From Strigops habroptila (lineage: Eukaryota; Chordata; Aves; Psittaciformes; Psittacidae): 64,000 bases of DNA. The translations under genes and the position numbers were made by a program. Where the stretch lies: the NCBI RefSeq assembly GCF_004027225.2, contig NW_022651115.1, positions 1 through 64,000 of the forward strand, read 5' to 3'. Each line of letters begins with the position of its first letter. The first letter of the stretch is position 1. Below the pieces are notes generated by a model. It was not told where the DNA came from. It was given only the letters and a program-made list of their open reading frames with translations, and did not search any database. This document shows, one piece after another, positions 23,161 to 53,992 of the stretch.

Positions 23161-23491
23161 GTGTGGGGAACCGGGAACAGGGGAACAGGGACAGGGGGGA
23201 ACGGACCCGGCGGGGCCCATCGGGAGCGGTGGGAGGATCTCCCCCCACCCACCCCCCCGCAAAGCCCCGCCCCTCGATCCCCATTGGCCCGGGCCTGGCT
23301 CGGGGTCACCCCGTTTATTTGGGGGGGAGGATCCGTCACATGAAGAGACCCCCTGGAATGAGGCGGGACACGGGACACACACCCCAAACCCCGCACCCCG
23401 TATCCCATACTCGATATCCTACACCCCATATCCCATACCCCATATCCGTACCCCATATCCGTACCCCATACCCATGTCCCTGTCCCCGCAG

Positions 23492-23701
23492 GACACGGGG
23501 CAGCCCCGCGCGGTGGCCGCTGTCTTCTCGCTGCTGGACGCCAATGGGGACCAGCGCATCTCCTTCAGCGAGTACTGGCAGTTGGTGGCCTGGTTGTGCC
23601 ACGTCCGGCGGCACCGGCACTATGGGGCCAGCGCCGCCCCGCCGCCCCCCACCTTCTGCTGCCCTGGGGGCAGCCATAGGGACAGTGAGATCCAGCCATA
23701 G
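23492..23701 (+). CDS. S100A16-like protein, terminal coding exon only (orphan)
   Basis: S100 proteins are small dimeric EF-hand calcium sensors. The acceptor CCCCGCAG at 23484-23491 is followed by 69 codons and a stop. The start DTGQPRAV and the intron position just before DTG match the last exon of S100A16 (DTGNRKAA in human). The canonical EF loop is DANGDQRISFSE, with Asp, Asn, Asp and Glu ligands in place, followed by YWQLVAW. The tail is extended and Pro/His-rich. A poly(A) signal lies at 24160-24165. No matching first coding exon (N-terminal EF-hand) is visible on the plus strand between 22600 and 23490, so this is either a broken copy or a gene whose 5' exon lies elsewhere. Assignment to S100A16 rather than another S100 is moderately sure. 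Confidence 0.7.
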   Translation, partial: DTGQPRAVAAVFSLLDANGDQRISFSEYWQLVAWLCHVRRHRHYGASAAPPPPTFCCPGGSHRDSEIQP

Positions 23702-24165
23702 GGACATCCATGGGGACAGCCAGGGGGACGATGAGATCCAGCCATGGGGACAGCCATGGGGACAACCAGGGGGACAATGAGATCCAGCCATAGGGACAGC
23801 CATGGGGACAGCCAGGGGGACAATGAGATCCAGCCATAGGGACAGCCATGGGGAGAACCAGGGGGACGATGAGCTCCAGCCCTGGGGACACTCATGAGAT
23901 GAGTCGTGTCCCTCCAGTGTGTCCATCCATGTGTCCGTGTAACCCCATGTCCCCACATTGGACCTTCCACATGTCCCCACTGTGTCCTTCCATGTGTCCC
24001 CATGGCGTCCCTCCATGTGTCCCCATGGTGTCCCCACCATGACATGGGGCTGGTGGCACCCATGGGTCGTGGTGGCCCCATGAATACCAGTGACATTGCA
24101 GGAGTGGGGGGAAATGGCCCCAAATCCCATTGGAATAATGGAAAATGACCGGGAATAGCAATAAA
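23702..24165 (+). other. 3'UTR of the S100-like exon with tandem repeat and poly(A) signal
   Basis: The first 190 bases are tandem copies of a unit containing GACAGCCATGGGGACA and GATCCAGCCATAGG. The array starts at the stop codon, so part of the tail-coding sequence belongs to it. 23880-24150 is unique, with several CATGTGTCC repeats. AATAAA is at 24160-24165. Confidence 0.65.
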
Positions 24166-24289
24166 AACCTGAACTGGTCCCAGTATCCACCCTAAGCCGC
24201 ATCCCTGCTGGCCTGGCCTGATCCCAGCATCCCTCCTGTACTGGTCCCAGTATGTCCCAAGAGACCTCCCATAGTGGTGCCTCCCTTCC

Positions 24290-24560
24290 AGATGTTGGTC
24301 TTCATTGGGTGTCCCACCAAGGGACCATGAGATGGGCGCAGGGACCTGGTTTCACCCATAGGTTCATGGTTTGGAAGCGCCCTTCAAGCCCCTCCCATTC
24401 CAACCCCATTCCCAAGATCCCACCCATATAAATCCAACCCGAAGCAGTTCCTCCTCCCCCAAGCACCATCTCCATGAGGGAATTCCCATCTTCTGGAATT
24501 GGGGGGACAAGAGGAGGCCTCGAGGAGCAGTGGGGTGGTTGCATCCATGGCTTTAAATAA
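24290..24560. mobile_element. CR1-tail-like fragment between the S100-like exon and COL11A2
   Basis: Text such as GGACCATGAGATGGG followed by GGTTTCACCCATAGG resembles the CR1-derived repeats seen in VPS52 intron 6 and WDR46. It is strongly diverged, with no open frame. 24165-24290 and 24560-24720 show nothing else recognisable. Confidence 0.45.
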
Positions 24561-24719
24561 CATCTTTAAGTTAAGAGAGTAAAGAACACACTAAAGACAC
24601 ACAAGGTCCTTCTCACTTCCCTCCACGGGCTCCTGGTTGTGGGTCTTTGGAGGACGCCCATTGGAGGAGATGGGGGGATGTGGCCTGAGGTTGGACTGGA
24701 ACCCATTAGAGATGATGGA

Positions 24720-25280
24720 GGTCATTGGAGGACGTGGAGGTTGGTTCATGGTCATTGGAGGATGACGAGGTTCATGGTCATTGGAGAACAGGGACGTTGG
24801 TTCGTGGTCATTGGAGGACGTCGAGGTTCATGGTCACTGGAGGACATTGGGGTTGGTCCATAGTCAATGGAGAACATGGAGAACATTGGAGAACATGGAG
24901 CTCCATGGTCATTGGAGGAGATCAAGTTTCATGGTCATTGGAGAACATCAAGATTCATGTTCTTTGGAGGACATTGGGGTTCATGGTCATTGGATGACAG
25001 GGAGGTTGGTTCATGGTCATTGGAGAATATCAAGGTTCATGGTCATTGGAGGACATGGAGGTGGGTCCATGGTCATTGGGGTGGGTCCATGGTCTTTGGG
25101 GTGGGTCCATGGTCATTGGGGTGGGTCCATGGTCATTGAGTGGGTCCCTGGTCATTGGGGTGGGTCCATGGTTATTGGGTGGGTCCATGGTCATTGGGGT
25201 GGGTCCATGGTCACTGGGTGGGTCCATGGTCATTGGGGTGGGTCCATAGTCACTGGGTGGGTCCATGGTCCCCGGATGTC
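24720..25280. repeat. Minisatellite in or beyond the COL11A2 3'UTR
   Basis: Units of about 20-28 bp: GGTTCATGGTCATTGGAGGA on the left and GGTCATTGGGGTGGGTCCAT on the right. The array ends about 20 bases from the COL11A2 stop (25301). I see no canonical AATAAA for COL11A2 on the minus strand between 24200 and 25300, so the transcript end is unknown. Confidence 0.88.
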
Positions 25281-25300
25281 CATGTCCATGCGGGATGCTC

Positions 25301-45566
<20,266 letters not shown>

Positions 45567-45605
45567 CTGCGGGGGACGGCGGGGGGGGACACAGTGGGTG
45601 CCATG

Positions 45606-46104
45606 NNNNNNNNNNNNNNNNNNNNNNNNNNNNNNNNNNNNNNNNNNNNNNNNNNNNNNNNNNNNNNNNNNNNNNNNNNNNNNNNNNNNNNNNNNNNNNN
45701 NNNNNNNNNNNNNNNNNNNNNNNNNNNNNNNNNNNNNNNNNNNNNNNNNNNNNNNNNNNNNNNNNNNNNNNNNNNNNNNNNNNNNNNNNNNNNNNNNNNN
45801 NNNNNNNNNNNNNNNNNNNNNNNNNNNNNNNNNNNNNNNNNNNNNNNNNNNNNNNNNNNNNNNNNNNNNNNNNNNNNNNNNNNNNNNNNNNNNNNNNNNN
45901 NNNNNNNNNNNNNNNNNNNNNNNNNNNNNNNNNNNNNNNNNNNNNNNNNNNNNNNNNNNNNNNNNNNNNNNNNNNNNNNNNNNNNNNNNNNNNNNNNNNN
46001 NNNNNNNNNNNNNNNNNNNNNNNNNNNNNNNNNNNNNNNNNNNNNNNNNNNNNNNNNNNNNNNNNNNNNNNNNNNNNNNNNNNNNNNNNNNNNNNNNNNN
46101 NNNN
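45606..46104. other. Assembly gap (499 N)
   Basis: A run of 499 N. It should hide the COL11A2 signal-peptide exon and promoter (minus strand) and the 5' exons and promoter of WDR46 (plus strand), because neither appears elsewhere. The true length is unknown. Confidence 0.98.
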
Positions 46105-49100
46105 GTCTACGACAACCAGGGGCTGGAGCTCAACGTCCTCAAGAGCTTCTCCAACGTCCTTCGCCTCCAGTTCCTGCCCTACCACTTCCTGCTGGCCACC
46201 GCCGTGCGTGCCGCGGGCTGGGTGTTCGGGGGGGGTTGGGGCTTCTGAGGTGGGTTTGGGGGGGTTTCAGGTATTCTGAGGTGGTTTTGGGGTGCGTTTG
46301 GGTGTTTCTGAGGTGGTTTGGGGTGGGTTTGGGTGTTCTGAGTTGGTTTTGGGGTGGGTTTGGGGGGTTCTGAGGTGGTTTTGGGGTGGGTTTGGGGTGA
46401 TTCTGAGGTGGTTTTGGGGGGTTTTGGGGGGGCTTTGGGTGTTCTGAGGTGGTTTTGGGGTGATTATTGGTGTTCTGAGGTGGGTTTGGGGCGGGTTTGG
46501 GTGTTCTGAGGTGGTTTTGGGGCGGGTTTGGGTGTTCTGAGGTGGTTTTGGGGTGGGTTTGGGTGTTTCTGAGGTGGCTTTGGGGTGGTTTTGGGTGTTC
46601 TGAGGTGGTTTTGGGGTGGTTTTGGGTATTTTGAGGTGGTTTTGGGGTGTTTTGGGGTGGGTTTGGGTGTTCTGAGTTGGTTTTGGGGTGGTTTGGGGCG
46701 GTTTTGGGTGTTGTGAGGTGGTTTTGGGGGGGTTTTGGGTATTCTGAGGTGGTTTTGGGGTGGGTTTGGGTGTTGTGAGGTGGTTTTGGGGTGGGTTTGG
46801 GGTGTTTTTGGGTGTTCTGAGGTGGTTTTGGGGTGTTTTTGGGTGTTCTGAGGTGGTTTTGGGGTGTTTTTGGGTGTTCTGAGGTGGTTTTGGGGTGGTT
46901 TTGGGTATTCTGAGGTGGTTTTGGGGTGATTTTGGGTGTTCTGAGTTGGTTTTGGGGTGGGTTTGGGGTGGTTTTAGGTGTTGTGAGGTGGTTTTGGGTG
47001 TTCTGAGGTGGTTTTGGGGTGTTTTTGGGTGTTCTGAGGTGGTTTTGGGGTGGTTTTAGGTGTTGTGAGGTGGTTTTGGGGTGGTTTTGGGTGTTTCTGA
47101 GGTAGTTTTGGGGTGGTTTTGGGTGTTCTGAGGTGGGTTTGGGGTGTTTCTGAGGTGGTTTTGCGTGTTCTGAGTTGGTTTTGGGGTGGGTTTGGGGTGG
47201 TTTTAGGTGTTGTGAGGTGGTTTTGGGGTGGTTTTGGGTATTCTGAGGTGGTTTTGGGGTGGCTTTGGGTGTTCTGAGGTGGGTTTGGGGTGTTTCTGAG
47301 GTGGTTTTGGGTGTTCTGAGTTGGTTTTGGGGTGGTTTTAGGTGTTGTGAGGTGGTTTTGGGGTGGTTTTGGGTGTTCTGAGGTGGTTTTGGGGTGGTTT
47401 TAGGTGTTGTGAGGTGGTTTTGGGGTGGTTTTGGGTGTTTCTGAGGTAGTTTTGGGGTGGTTTTGGGTGTTCTGAGGTGGGTTTGGGGTGTTTCTGAGGT
47501 GGTTTTGCGTGTTCTGAGTTGGTTTTGGGGTGGGTTTGGGGTGGTTTTAGGTGTTGTGAGGTGGTTTTGGGGTGGTTTTGGGTATTCTGAGGTGGTTTTG
47601 GGGTGGCTTTGGGTGTTCTGAGGTGGGTTTGGGGTGTTTCTGAGGTGGTTTTGGGTGTTCTGAGTTGGTTTTGGGGTGGTTTTAGGTGTTGTGAGGTGGT
47701 TTTGGGGTGGTTTTGGGTATTCTGAGGTGGTTTTGGGGTGTTTTGGGGTGGTTTTGGGTGTTCTGAGTTGGTATTGGGGTGGTTTTAGGTGTTGTGAGGT
47801 GGTTTTGGGGTGTTTTGGCGTGGTTTTGGGTGTTCTGAGTTGGTTTTGGGGTGGTTTTAGGTGTTGTGAGGTGGTTTTGGGGTGTTTTGGCGTGGTTTTG
47901 GGTGTTCTGAGTTGGTTTTGGGGTGGTTTTAGGTGTTGTGAGGTGGTTTTGGGGTGTTTTGGGGTGGTTTTGGGTGTTCTGAGGTGGTTCTGGGGTGTTT
48001 TGGGGGCAGAACGCCCAAGGCTTCCTGCAGTACCTGGACATCTCGGTGGGGAAGGAGGTGGCGGCGCTGAGCACCCGCGGCGGGCGCCTGGCCGTGATGG
48101 CTCAGAACCCGGCCAACGCGGTGCTGCACCTGGGGCACGGCAATGGTGAGAGCTCCTGGAGCTTGGGGACCTCGCGGAACCCCCCCTTGAGCCCCCCTTT
48201 AGACCCTTAGAACCCCCCCCCAGATCTTTGAACTCCCCTTTACATCCATGAACACAACTTTAGATCCTTCAACCCTCCATTAGATCCTTCAAACCCCCCC
48301 AAACCCCAGGGAATACCCCAAAACCCCCAAGGAATCCCCCCTAGATCAGGGAACCCCCTTCCTAAATCCATCAAACCTCCATGAGACCCTTCAAACCAGC
48401 CCCAAAACCCAAGGAGCACCCCCCTAGATCCTTAAATCCACCTTTAGATCCTTCAAACCCTCCTTAGATCCTTGACACCCCCCAAACCCAGGGAGCCCCG
48501 TGTTAGATCAAAGAACTCACCCCAAAACCAAAGGAATCTCCTCCTAGTTCCTTGACCCCCCACTTAGATCCAACCCAACCCATTGCATGATCCCAAGGGT
48601 GCAACCAGGTCCCTGCTCCCATCACACGGTGCTTTGTTGGTGCATCCAACTGAAGCCCAAGACCTAGACGAGCTTGAAGGTCCTTCCAAGCCAACCCATC
48701 CCATGATCCTATGGGTGAAATCAAGTCCTAGATGGTCTTCAAGGTTCCTCCAACACAACCCACTCCATGATTGAATGATTCCATGACCCTATGGGTGACG
48801 CCAAGTCCCGTCTCCCACCACATGGCATCACCCAAGTGAAGCCCAACACCTCGATGGTCCTCAAGGCCCTTCCAACCCCGTGGTCCTATGGGTGAAACCA
48901 AGTCCCTGCTTCCATCCCATGGTCCCCTGTTGAAGGCCAACACCTCGCTGGTGCTGAAGGCCCCTCCAACCCACCCGCCCCGTGTCCCCCCAGGCACGGT
49001 GACCCTGTGGAGCCCATCGGTGCCGGAGCCCCTGGTGCGTGTCCTGTGCCACCGCGGCGCCGTGCGGGCGCTCGCCGTCGATCCCAGCGGCACGTAAGCG

Positions 49101-51008
49101 GATGGGGCGCCTCCAGGTGTCTCCTATGGGTGCTGTGGGGTGGCCGAGGGTGTCACCTGCATGGGGGGGTCCCCACAGGTACATGGCATCCGCCGGCTTG
49201 GACCGCAAGCTCCGGGTGTTCGACCTCCGCACCTACAAGGCGCTCCATGACCTGGTCCTGCCTTTGGGTGCCGCTCACCTTGACTTCAGCCAACGTGGGC
49301 TCTTGGCCGCCTCCTGTGGGGACGTGGTGCAGGTAAATCCCACCCCTAGACCAAGACCTAGATGGTCTTCAGGGCCCTTCAACCCATTCCACGATCCTTT
49401 GGGTGAAACCAAGTCCCTGCTCCCGCTTCATGGTCCCTTGTTGAAGCCCAAGAGCTCAATGGTCTTGAGGGTCCTTCCAACCCAACAACGTGGTGTCACC
49501 CACAATCCTACGAGTGAAACCACGTCCCATCTCCCAACACAACCCATTGACCCCCCCAAATGACATGGGTGACCCCCCAAAAAGGTCTATAAGGAGGTGG
49601 GGAAGGAGCTGCCCACCCAGCCCTACCTGTGCCACCGGCCACCGCGGCCCCCCAGCGCCCTTCGCTTCTGCCCCTTCGAGGACGTCCTCGGCGCTGGTCA
49701 CGCTCATGGCTTCACCAGCATCTTGGTGCCAGGTTGGTGACACCCCCAGCGCCACCCATGGGTGCTAAAGGGGGGGTCGGACACCCCAAAAGCACCCTTT
49801 GACCCCCCCATTTAGGGGCTGGTGAAGCCAACTTGGACGCGCTGGAGAACAACCCCTACCGCAGCCGGCGGCAGCGGCAGGAGTGGGAGGTGAAGGCGCT
49901 GCTGGAGAAGGTGAGTATTGAGGGGGGGACACCCCAAAAGTGAGGGGCAGGGACCCTGGAAGTGGAGCTGAGGGATGAGCTCTGCAGGGTGATGCTGGTG
50001 GCGCTCTCCAAGGTGCTGGAGGGGCCTCTGAAGCTGCGGGAGATGCCTCCAAAGCTCCTTGTGAACCCCCCAAAGCTCCTCCTGACCCCCCCAGATTGCT
50101 TCTTACCACACTAAATCTGCTTCTGGTCCCCCCAAAACTTGTCTGATGCCCCCGACCCCCCCCGACCCCCCCCAAAACCTCTTTGTGCCTCCCCAAACCT
50201 CCTTCTGACCCCCCGAAACCCCTTTGTGACCACCCAAAGCTGCTTCTGACCTGCCAAAATTGATTCCTACACCCCTAAATCTGCTTCTGGTCCCACCCAA
50301 ACCACCTCCTGATGCCCCTAAGATGCTCCTCACCCCCCTTAATCTGTTTTTATGATCTCTCCAATTCCTTTCCTAACCCCCCCAAGTTGCTCCTGAACCC
50401 CCCAAACCTCCTTGTAACCCATCAAAAACCCTTTCCTGACCCCCTCAACCCCTTTGTGACCCCCCCAAACCCTTTTGTGGCCTTTGTCCCCCCCAGATCC
50501 CTGCGGAGCTGCTCACGCTGGACCCGTCCCTGCTGGGCCGCACGGACACGGCCACCCTGCAGCAGAAGCGGGACGAGCGCATCCAGCGCCTGGTACCACC
50601 CTGATGGGAGAAAACACCCCAAAACCACCCTTTGGGGGGGGGCAACACCCCCATAACCCCCCGCAATGGCCTCTGTAACCCCCCCATAGGGCTTCGACCC
50701 TCAGGCCAAGGCCAAGTTCAAGCCGCGGCGCCGGGTGAAGGGCAGCAGCAGCCTCCACCGCAAGAAGAAGGTGGCCCATGAGGAGCAAAGGGTGAGTTTT
50801 GGGGACCCCCCCGACCCCACTCATTCATGTAAAGGGGTCCCCATATCATAACCCTCCCCCGGCCCCCCCCCAGGCTGTGATCCAGCAGAGTGTGGAGCAG
50901 CGGGAGCAGGAGAGGAAGAGGGAGAGGAAGGCGATGAAGAAGACGGGGAAGAAGACGGGGGCCCCCCCCACCCCCAAGCGTGGGGCCCTCGAGCGCTTCA
51001 GGAGATGA
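46105..51008 (+). CDS. WDR46: WD repeat-containing protein 46, 3' part
   Basis: WDR46 is a nucleolar WD40 scaffold of the small-subunit processome (yeast Utp7 family), needed for 18S rRNA maturation. Nine exons: 46105 (gap edge)-46203, 48010-48145, 48994-49093, 49179-49332, 49585-49732, 49816-49910, 50497-50592, 50690-50791, 50874-51008. They give 354 residues of about 610 in human. Recognisable pieces are [109 protein letters not shown] and a basic tail ending GALERFRR. The N-terminal third is in the gap. It is tail-to-tail with B3GALT4 and head-to-head with COL11A2. Confidence 0.95.
46220..48000. repeat. 1.8-kb minisatellite in a WDR46 intron
   Basis: Units of about 20-33 bp: GGTTTTGGGGTGGTTTTGGG followed by TGTTCTGAGGT. 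Higher-order blocks of about 300 bp repeat nearly exactly (47090-47320 against 47430-47660; 47760-47860 against 47860-47960). Confidence 0.94.
48555..48965. mobile_element. CR1-tail-like tandem copies in a WDR46 intron
   Basis: Repeated pieces such as CTTGAAGGTCCTTCCAAGCC, CCATCCCATGATCC, TATGGGTGAAA and CAAGTCCCTGCTCCCA resemble CR1 3' ends plus the flank amplified in VPS52 intron 6. Similar copies occur at 49355-49535. No reverse transcriptase frame is present. Confidence 0.6.
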
Positions 51009-51059
51009 TATGGGGGGGGGGGGGAACATGGGGACACCCCCATGGGGGGGGCCCCAATG

Positions 51060-51600
51060 GGGGTGTGACACCATATTGGGGTCCCCCAGTGTGTGTCACC
51101 CCCATATTGGGGTTCCCCAGTGGGTGTACCCCCATTATAGGGGTCCCCAATGGGTCCCTCCACCCCATATTGGGGGTCCCCTAGGTATCCCTACCCCATA
51201 CTGGGGGTCCCCAGTGTGATATCCCCCCTTATGGGGGTCCCCAATGTGTCCCCCCTCATATTGGCAGTCCCCCAATGTGTCTGTCCTGTCCCCCCACCCC
51301 ATTATGGCGGTCCCCAGTGTGGTATCCCCTCTATATGGGGGTCCCCAATGGGTTCCTCCACCCCATATTGGGGGCCCACAATGCGTGTGTGTCCCCATTA
51401 CAGGGGTCCCCATTGTTGTTTCTCCCCCCCCCCCATATTGGGGGGCCCTAATGTGGGGTTCCCCATTATAGGGGTTCCCAGTGTGTCTGTCCTGTGTTTC
51501 CTGCATATCAGGGGTCCCCACTGTGTGTCACCCCCATTATGGGGGTCCCCTGGGTGCCCCCCACCCCATATTGGGGTCCCCCAACATTCCCTCCCCCTTC
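51060..51600. repeat. Minisatellite in the WDR46 3'UTR
   Basis: Units of about 27-35 bp such as CCCCATATTGGGGGTCCCCA followed by (A/G)TGTGTC. Each unit has a near-palindromic GGGGGTCCCC core, so the mature 3'UTR could fold into a row of hairpins. Confidence 0.9.
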
Positions 51601-51619
51601 TGGGTGTCCCCAACCCCCC

Positions 51620-51670
51620 TTTATTAAAGCCTTTTAGTGCCACCCCCGTTGTCCCTTTGTCACCTTTATT
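51620..51670. terminator. Convergent poly(A) signals of WDR46 and B3GALT4
   Basis: On the plus strand ATTAAA is at 51623-51628 (WDR46). On the minus strand AATAAA reads from 51670 to 51665, and another from 51625 to 51620 (B3GALT4). The plus and minus signals lie within 50 bases, so the two mRNAs end almost back to back. Confidence 0.75.
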
Positions 51671-51689
51671 GACCTGGGGGGACCCGGGC

Positions 51690-52020
51690 AGGGGGTGGGA
51701 CCGGCCTGGTTTGCACTGGGAGGTCCAACAGCACCAGGTTGCTCCAAGCCCCGTCCAACGTGGCCTTGAAGAGCACCCAAACCTCCTCCCTTCAACCCAT
51801 TCCCGTGTCCCACCACCCTCCTGGCGAAGAACTTCACCCCAGTGTCCCATCCAGCTCTTCCCGCTGGAAGCCCCCAAACTCCCCATCCCATCCCTCCATC
51901 CGTGTCCAGGTCTCTTGTAGCCCCTTCAGGCACCGGGAGCTGCTCTGACGTCTCTATGGAGCCTTCTCCAGGCTGACGTGCTCCAGCCCTTGGAGCAGCT
52001 CCAGGGCCTCCTCTGGATCC
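51690..52020 (-). mobile_element. CR1 LINE 3' fragment, old
   Basis: Reverse-complement matches to avian CR1 3' sequence: CACCAGGTTGCTCCAAGCCC, CGTCCAACGTGGCCTTGAA, TTCTCCAGGCTGACGTGCTC and GGCCTCCTCTGG, in the order expected for an element on the minus strand. It is strongly diverged, so probably old. It falls inside the inferred B3GALT4 3'UTR. 52020-52580 has a small GGATCCCATCCCTCT repeat and otherwise nothing recognised. Confidence 0.8.
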
Positions 52021-52582
52021 CATCCCTCTGGATCCCATCCCTCTGGATCCCATCCCTTGGCCTACATCATTCCCACTGTCCATGGTGCTGACCGGGAGTG
52101 TTGGCCATGACCAGCTGGTTCCGCACCCATCAAGTCCATGTCTCCCAGTTCAGGCGGACGTTGGGACCACGTCAAAGGCTCCACAGCCCGAGGATGCTCC
52201 AGGATCACAGGGATGAGGCTGAGGCTGCTCCCAAGCTCCTTCCAACCCCTTAAACCCTTAAAGAGGGTGATGTTGTCCTGATGGGCACCAGGGACCTCGG
52301 TGTCCCCTCACCAGGGCTGGGATCTTGTGCTGATTGTCCCCCTGTGCACACTTGGCACCACGCGGTGTCCTCGTGTCCCTTGATCCCTTGGGAAGATGCA
52401 TCCTGGAGCTGCAGGATCCTCATGGATACACCCAGCACCGTGCGGTGGCCTCGTGCGCTGAGCCCAGGGCTGCAGCGTCCCCTCGACCACGTGCAATGTC
52501 CTGGTGCCCGCTCCGCCGTGTCCTTGCGCTGATGCACCCCAAAACAGCACCTATCACCCCCAAAACAGCACCCATCACCCCC

Positions 52583-53992
52583 TCACCACCCTCCGCCCCC
52601 CCTCGCCGCCATCACCCTACACCTCAACACCCCAAACACCCTCCCCCACCCCCCGCACCCCCTTTTCTTCCCCCCGCTCCCCGTCAGCATCCCCCAAACC
52701 CTCCTCATGTCGTCGGGCCGCAGCCCGTGCGCGCTGAACAGCACCTCCCCATAGCAGCACCCATCGAGGGGCACCCGCATGGCACCCGCCACCCTGGCTG
52801 AGTGCCGCGGTGCCACACCGGCGCGCCGGGCGCACAGCCCGACCCACACATCCTCTGGGGCGACAAAGGGGACGTGTGGGGCAGCCGCCAGCACGGCCAG
52901 CGCCGCCTCGCGCGACAGCACGTAGGCCGTGCCGCTGCAGTACGGGGGGAAGCGGCCGGCGGGGTACAGAGCACCCGGTACGTGGTGCCGGCTCCGGGGG
53001 TCCCTGTTGGGGGGCACCCACCAGTGCACCCGCCCCAGGTACAGGCGCTGGGGGAGGTCGGGCGCCCGCAGGTGGCTCGTCAGGGACGGGACGTTGACGA
53101 AGACATCGTCGTCGGCCTTGAGCAGGAAGCGGGCGCCGGGGCAGCGCGCGGTCGCCCAGCGCAGCAGCAGCAGCGTCTTCAGGTTGAGGGTGGCGTAAGC
53201 GTCGGGGAAGGCGCCCTGAAGGACGTCCCCGTGGCGGCGGGACTCCTCCAGCAGGGCCGCGGCGGGCACGGAGCGCGGGGGCAGCCCCAGCACGAAAATG
53301 GTGCGGGTGGAGGGCGTCGAAACGGGTGTTTCGGGGCCGTTTTGGGGCGTTTGGGGGGCGTTTTGGGGCGTTTGGGGAGCGTTTTGAGGTATTGGAGCAG
53401 CAGCTTGAGGCATTTGGGGGGCGTTTTCAGGCGTTTTAGGGGCGTTTTCAGGCGTTTCAAGGCTGTTTTGGGCCATTTGGGCGGCGTTTTCAAGTGTTTT
53501 CGGAGGGTTTGGGGGTGTCGTCCCCCCCCACGTGTCCCGCACGGCTTGGCGCTGAGCAGCGTGTGCCGCAGCGCTGGGCACCAGGACCAACAGGAACGGG
53601 GAGTCGGGGCCGCAGGGCGCCGGGGACAGGAGGATGGGGATGGAGGAGGGATAAGTGGAAACGTTGGTGAGCGTCAGGAGCTCGGCAGCGTTCGGAACGC
53701 CGGCGGGGGCGTTCGAAGAGACCGAAACGCTCATGTCAAAGGCAACGCCTGCGGCGTTTGCGTGTCCAGCACCGTTTGAGCGCCCCGCAGCGTTTGCGGA
53801 GCCGGGAGGGGCTGCCCCGTTCGCACCCCCCGCGCCCTTCCCCGCGCCCCCGTCCCCGGCCCAAGCCGCCATCGCCGCCGCCAGCAGCTCCTCTCCGCCG
53901 CCCCCCCCGGCCAGCCCCAGCCCCAGCAGCGCCAGCGCCAGCGCCGCCGCCCGCCCCGCCCAGCGCCGGGCACGCGCGCAACGGCGGCGCAT
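52583..53992 (-). CDS. B3GALT4: Beta-1,3-galactosyltransferase 4 (GM1/GD1b/GA1 synthase)
   Basis: B3GALT4 is a Golgi type II membrane enzyme that adds beta-1,3-galactose to GM2/GD2/GA2 gangliosides (GT31 family). It has a single coding exon of 469 residues (human 378). The start MRRRCARARRWAGR is followed by an Ala/Leu-rich membrane anchor (residues about 15-32). Catalytic-domain landmarks are DSPFLLVLVPSA, QRQAVRDTWGG, GDVLQGAFPDAYATLNLKTL, the DDD metal-binding motif in LLKADDDVFVNVPSL, RLYLGRVHWWVPP, FPPYCSGTAYVLS and APEDVWVG. About 70 residues between WGG and TIFVLGLPP are a Pro/Gln/Asn repeat (APQTPQN, ENAPKTPENAPQ) absent from mammals, evidently a coding minisatellite. The frame is open further upstream, but this ATG fits the anchor. 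Head-to-head with PFDN6. Confidence 0.92.
   Translation of the reverse strand: MRRRCARARRWAGRAAALALALLGLGLAGGGGGEELLAAAMAAWAGDGGAGKGAGGANGAAPPGSANAAGRSNGAGHANAAGVAFDMSVSVSSNAPAGVPNAAELLTLTNVSTYPSSIPILLSPAPCGPDSPFLLVLVPSAAAHAAQRQAVRDTWGGTTPPNPPKTLENAAQMAQNSLETPENAPKTPENAPQMPQAAAPIPQNAPQTPQNAPQTPQNGPETPVSTPSTRTIFVLGLPPRSVPAAALLEESRRHGDVLQGAFPDAYATLNLKTLLLLRWATARCPGARFLLKADDDVFVNVPSLTSHLRAPDLPQRLYLGRVHWWVPPNRDPRSRHHVPGALYPAGRFPPYCSGTAYVLSREAALAVLAAAPHVPFVAPEDVWVGLCARRAGVAPRHSARVAGAMRVPLDGCCYGEVLFSAHGLRPDDMRRVWGMLTGSGGKKRGCGGWGRVFGVLRCRVMAARGGGGW

Noticed and set aside
22600-23300. Search for a miR-219-like hairpin, which lies beside RING1 in mammals
   Set aside because: No match to the mature miR-219 seed region in context was seen on either strand.
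23314-23319. Minus-strand AATAAA as the poly(A) signal of COL11A2
   Set aside because: It lies about 2 kb beyond the COL11A2 stop, past the opposite-strand S100-like exon. Possible, but nothing links it to that transcript.
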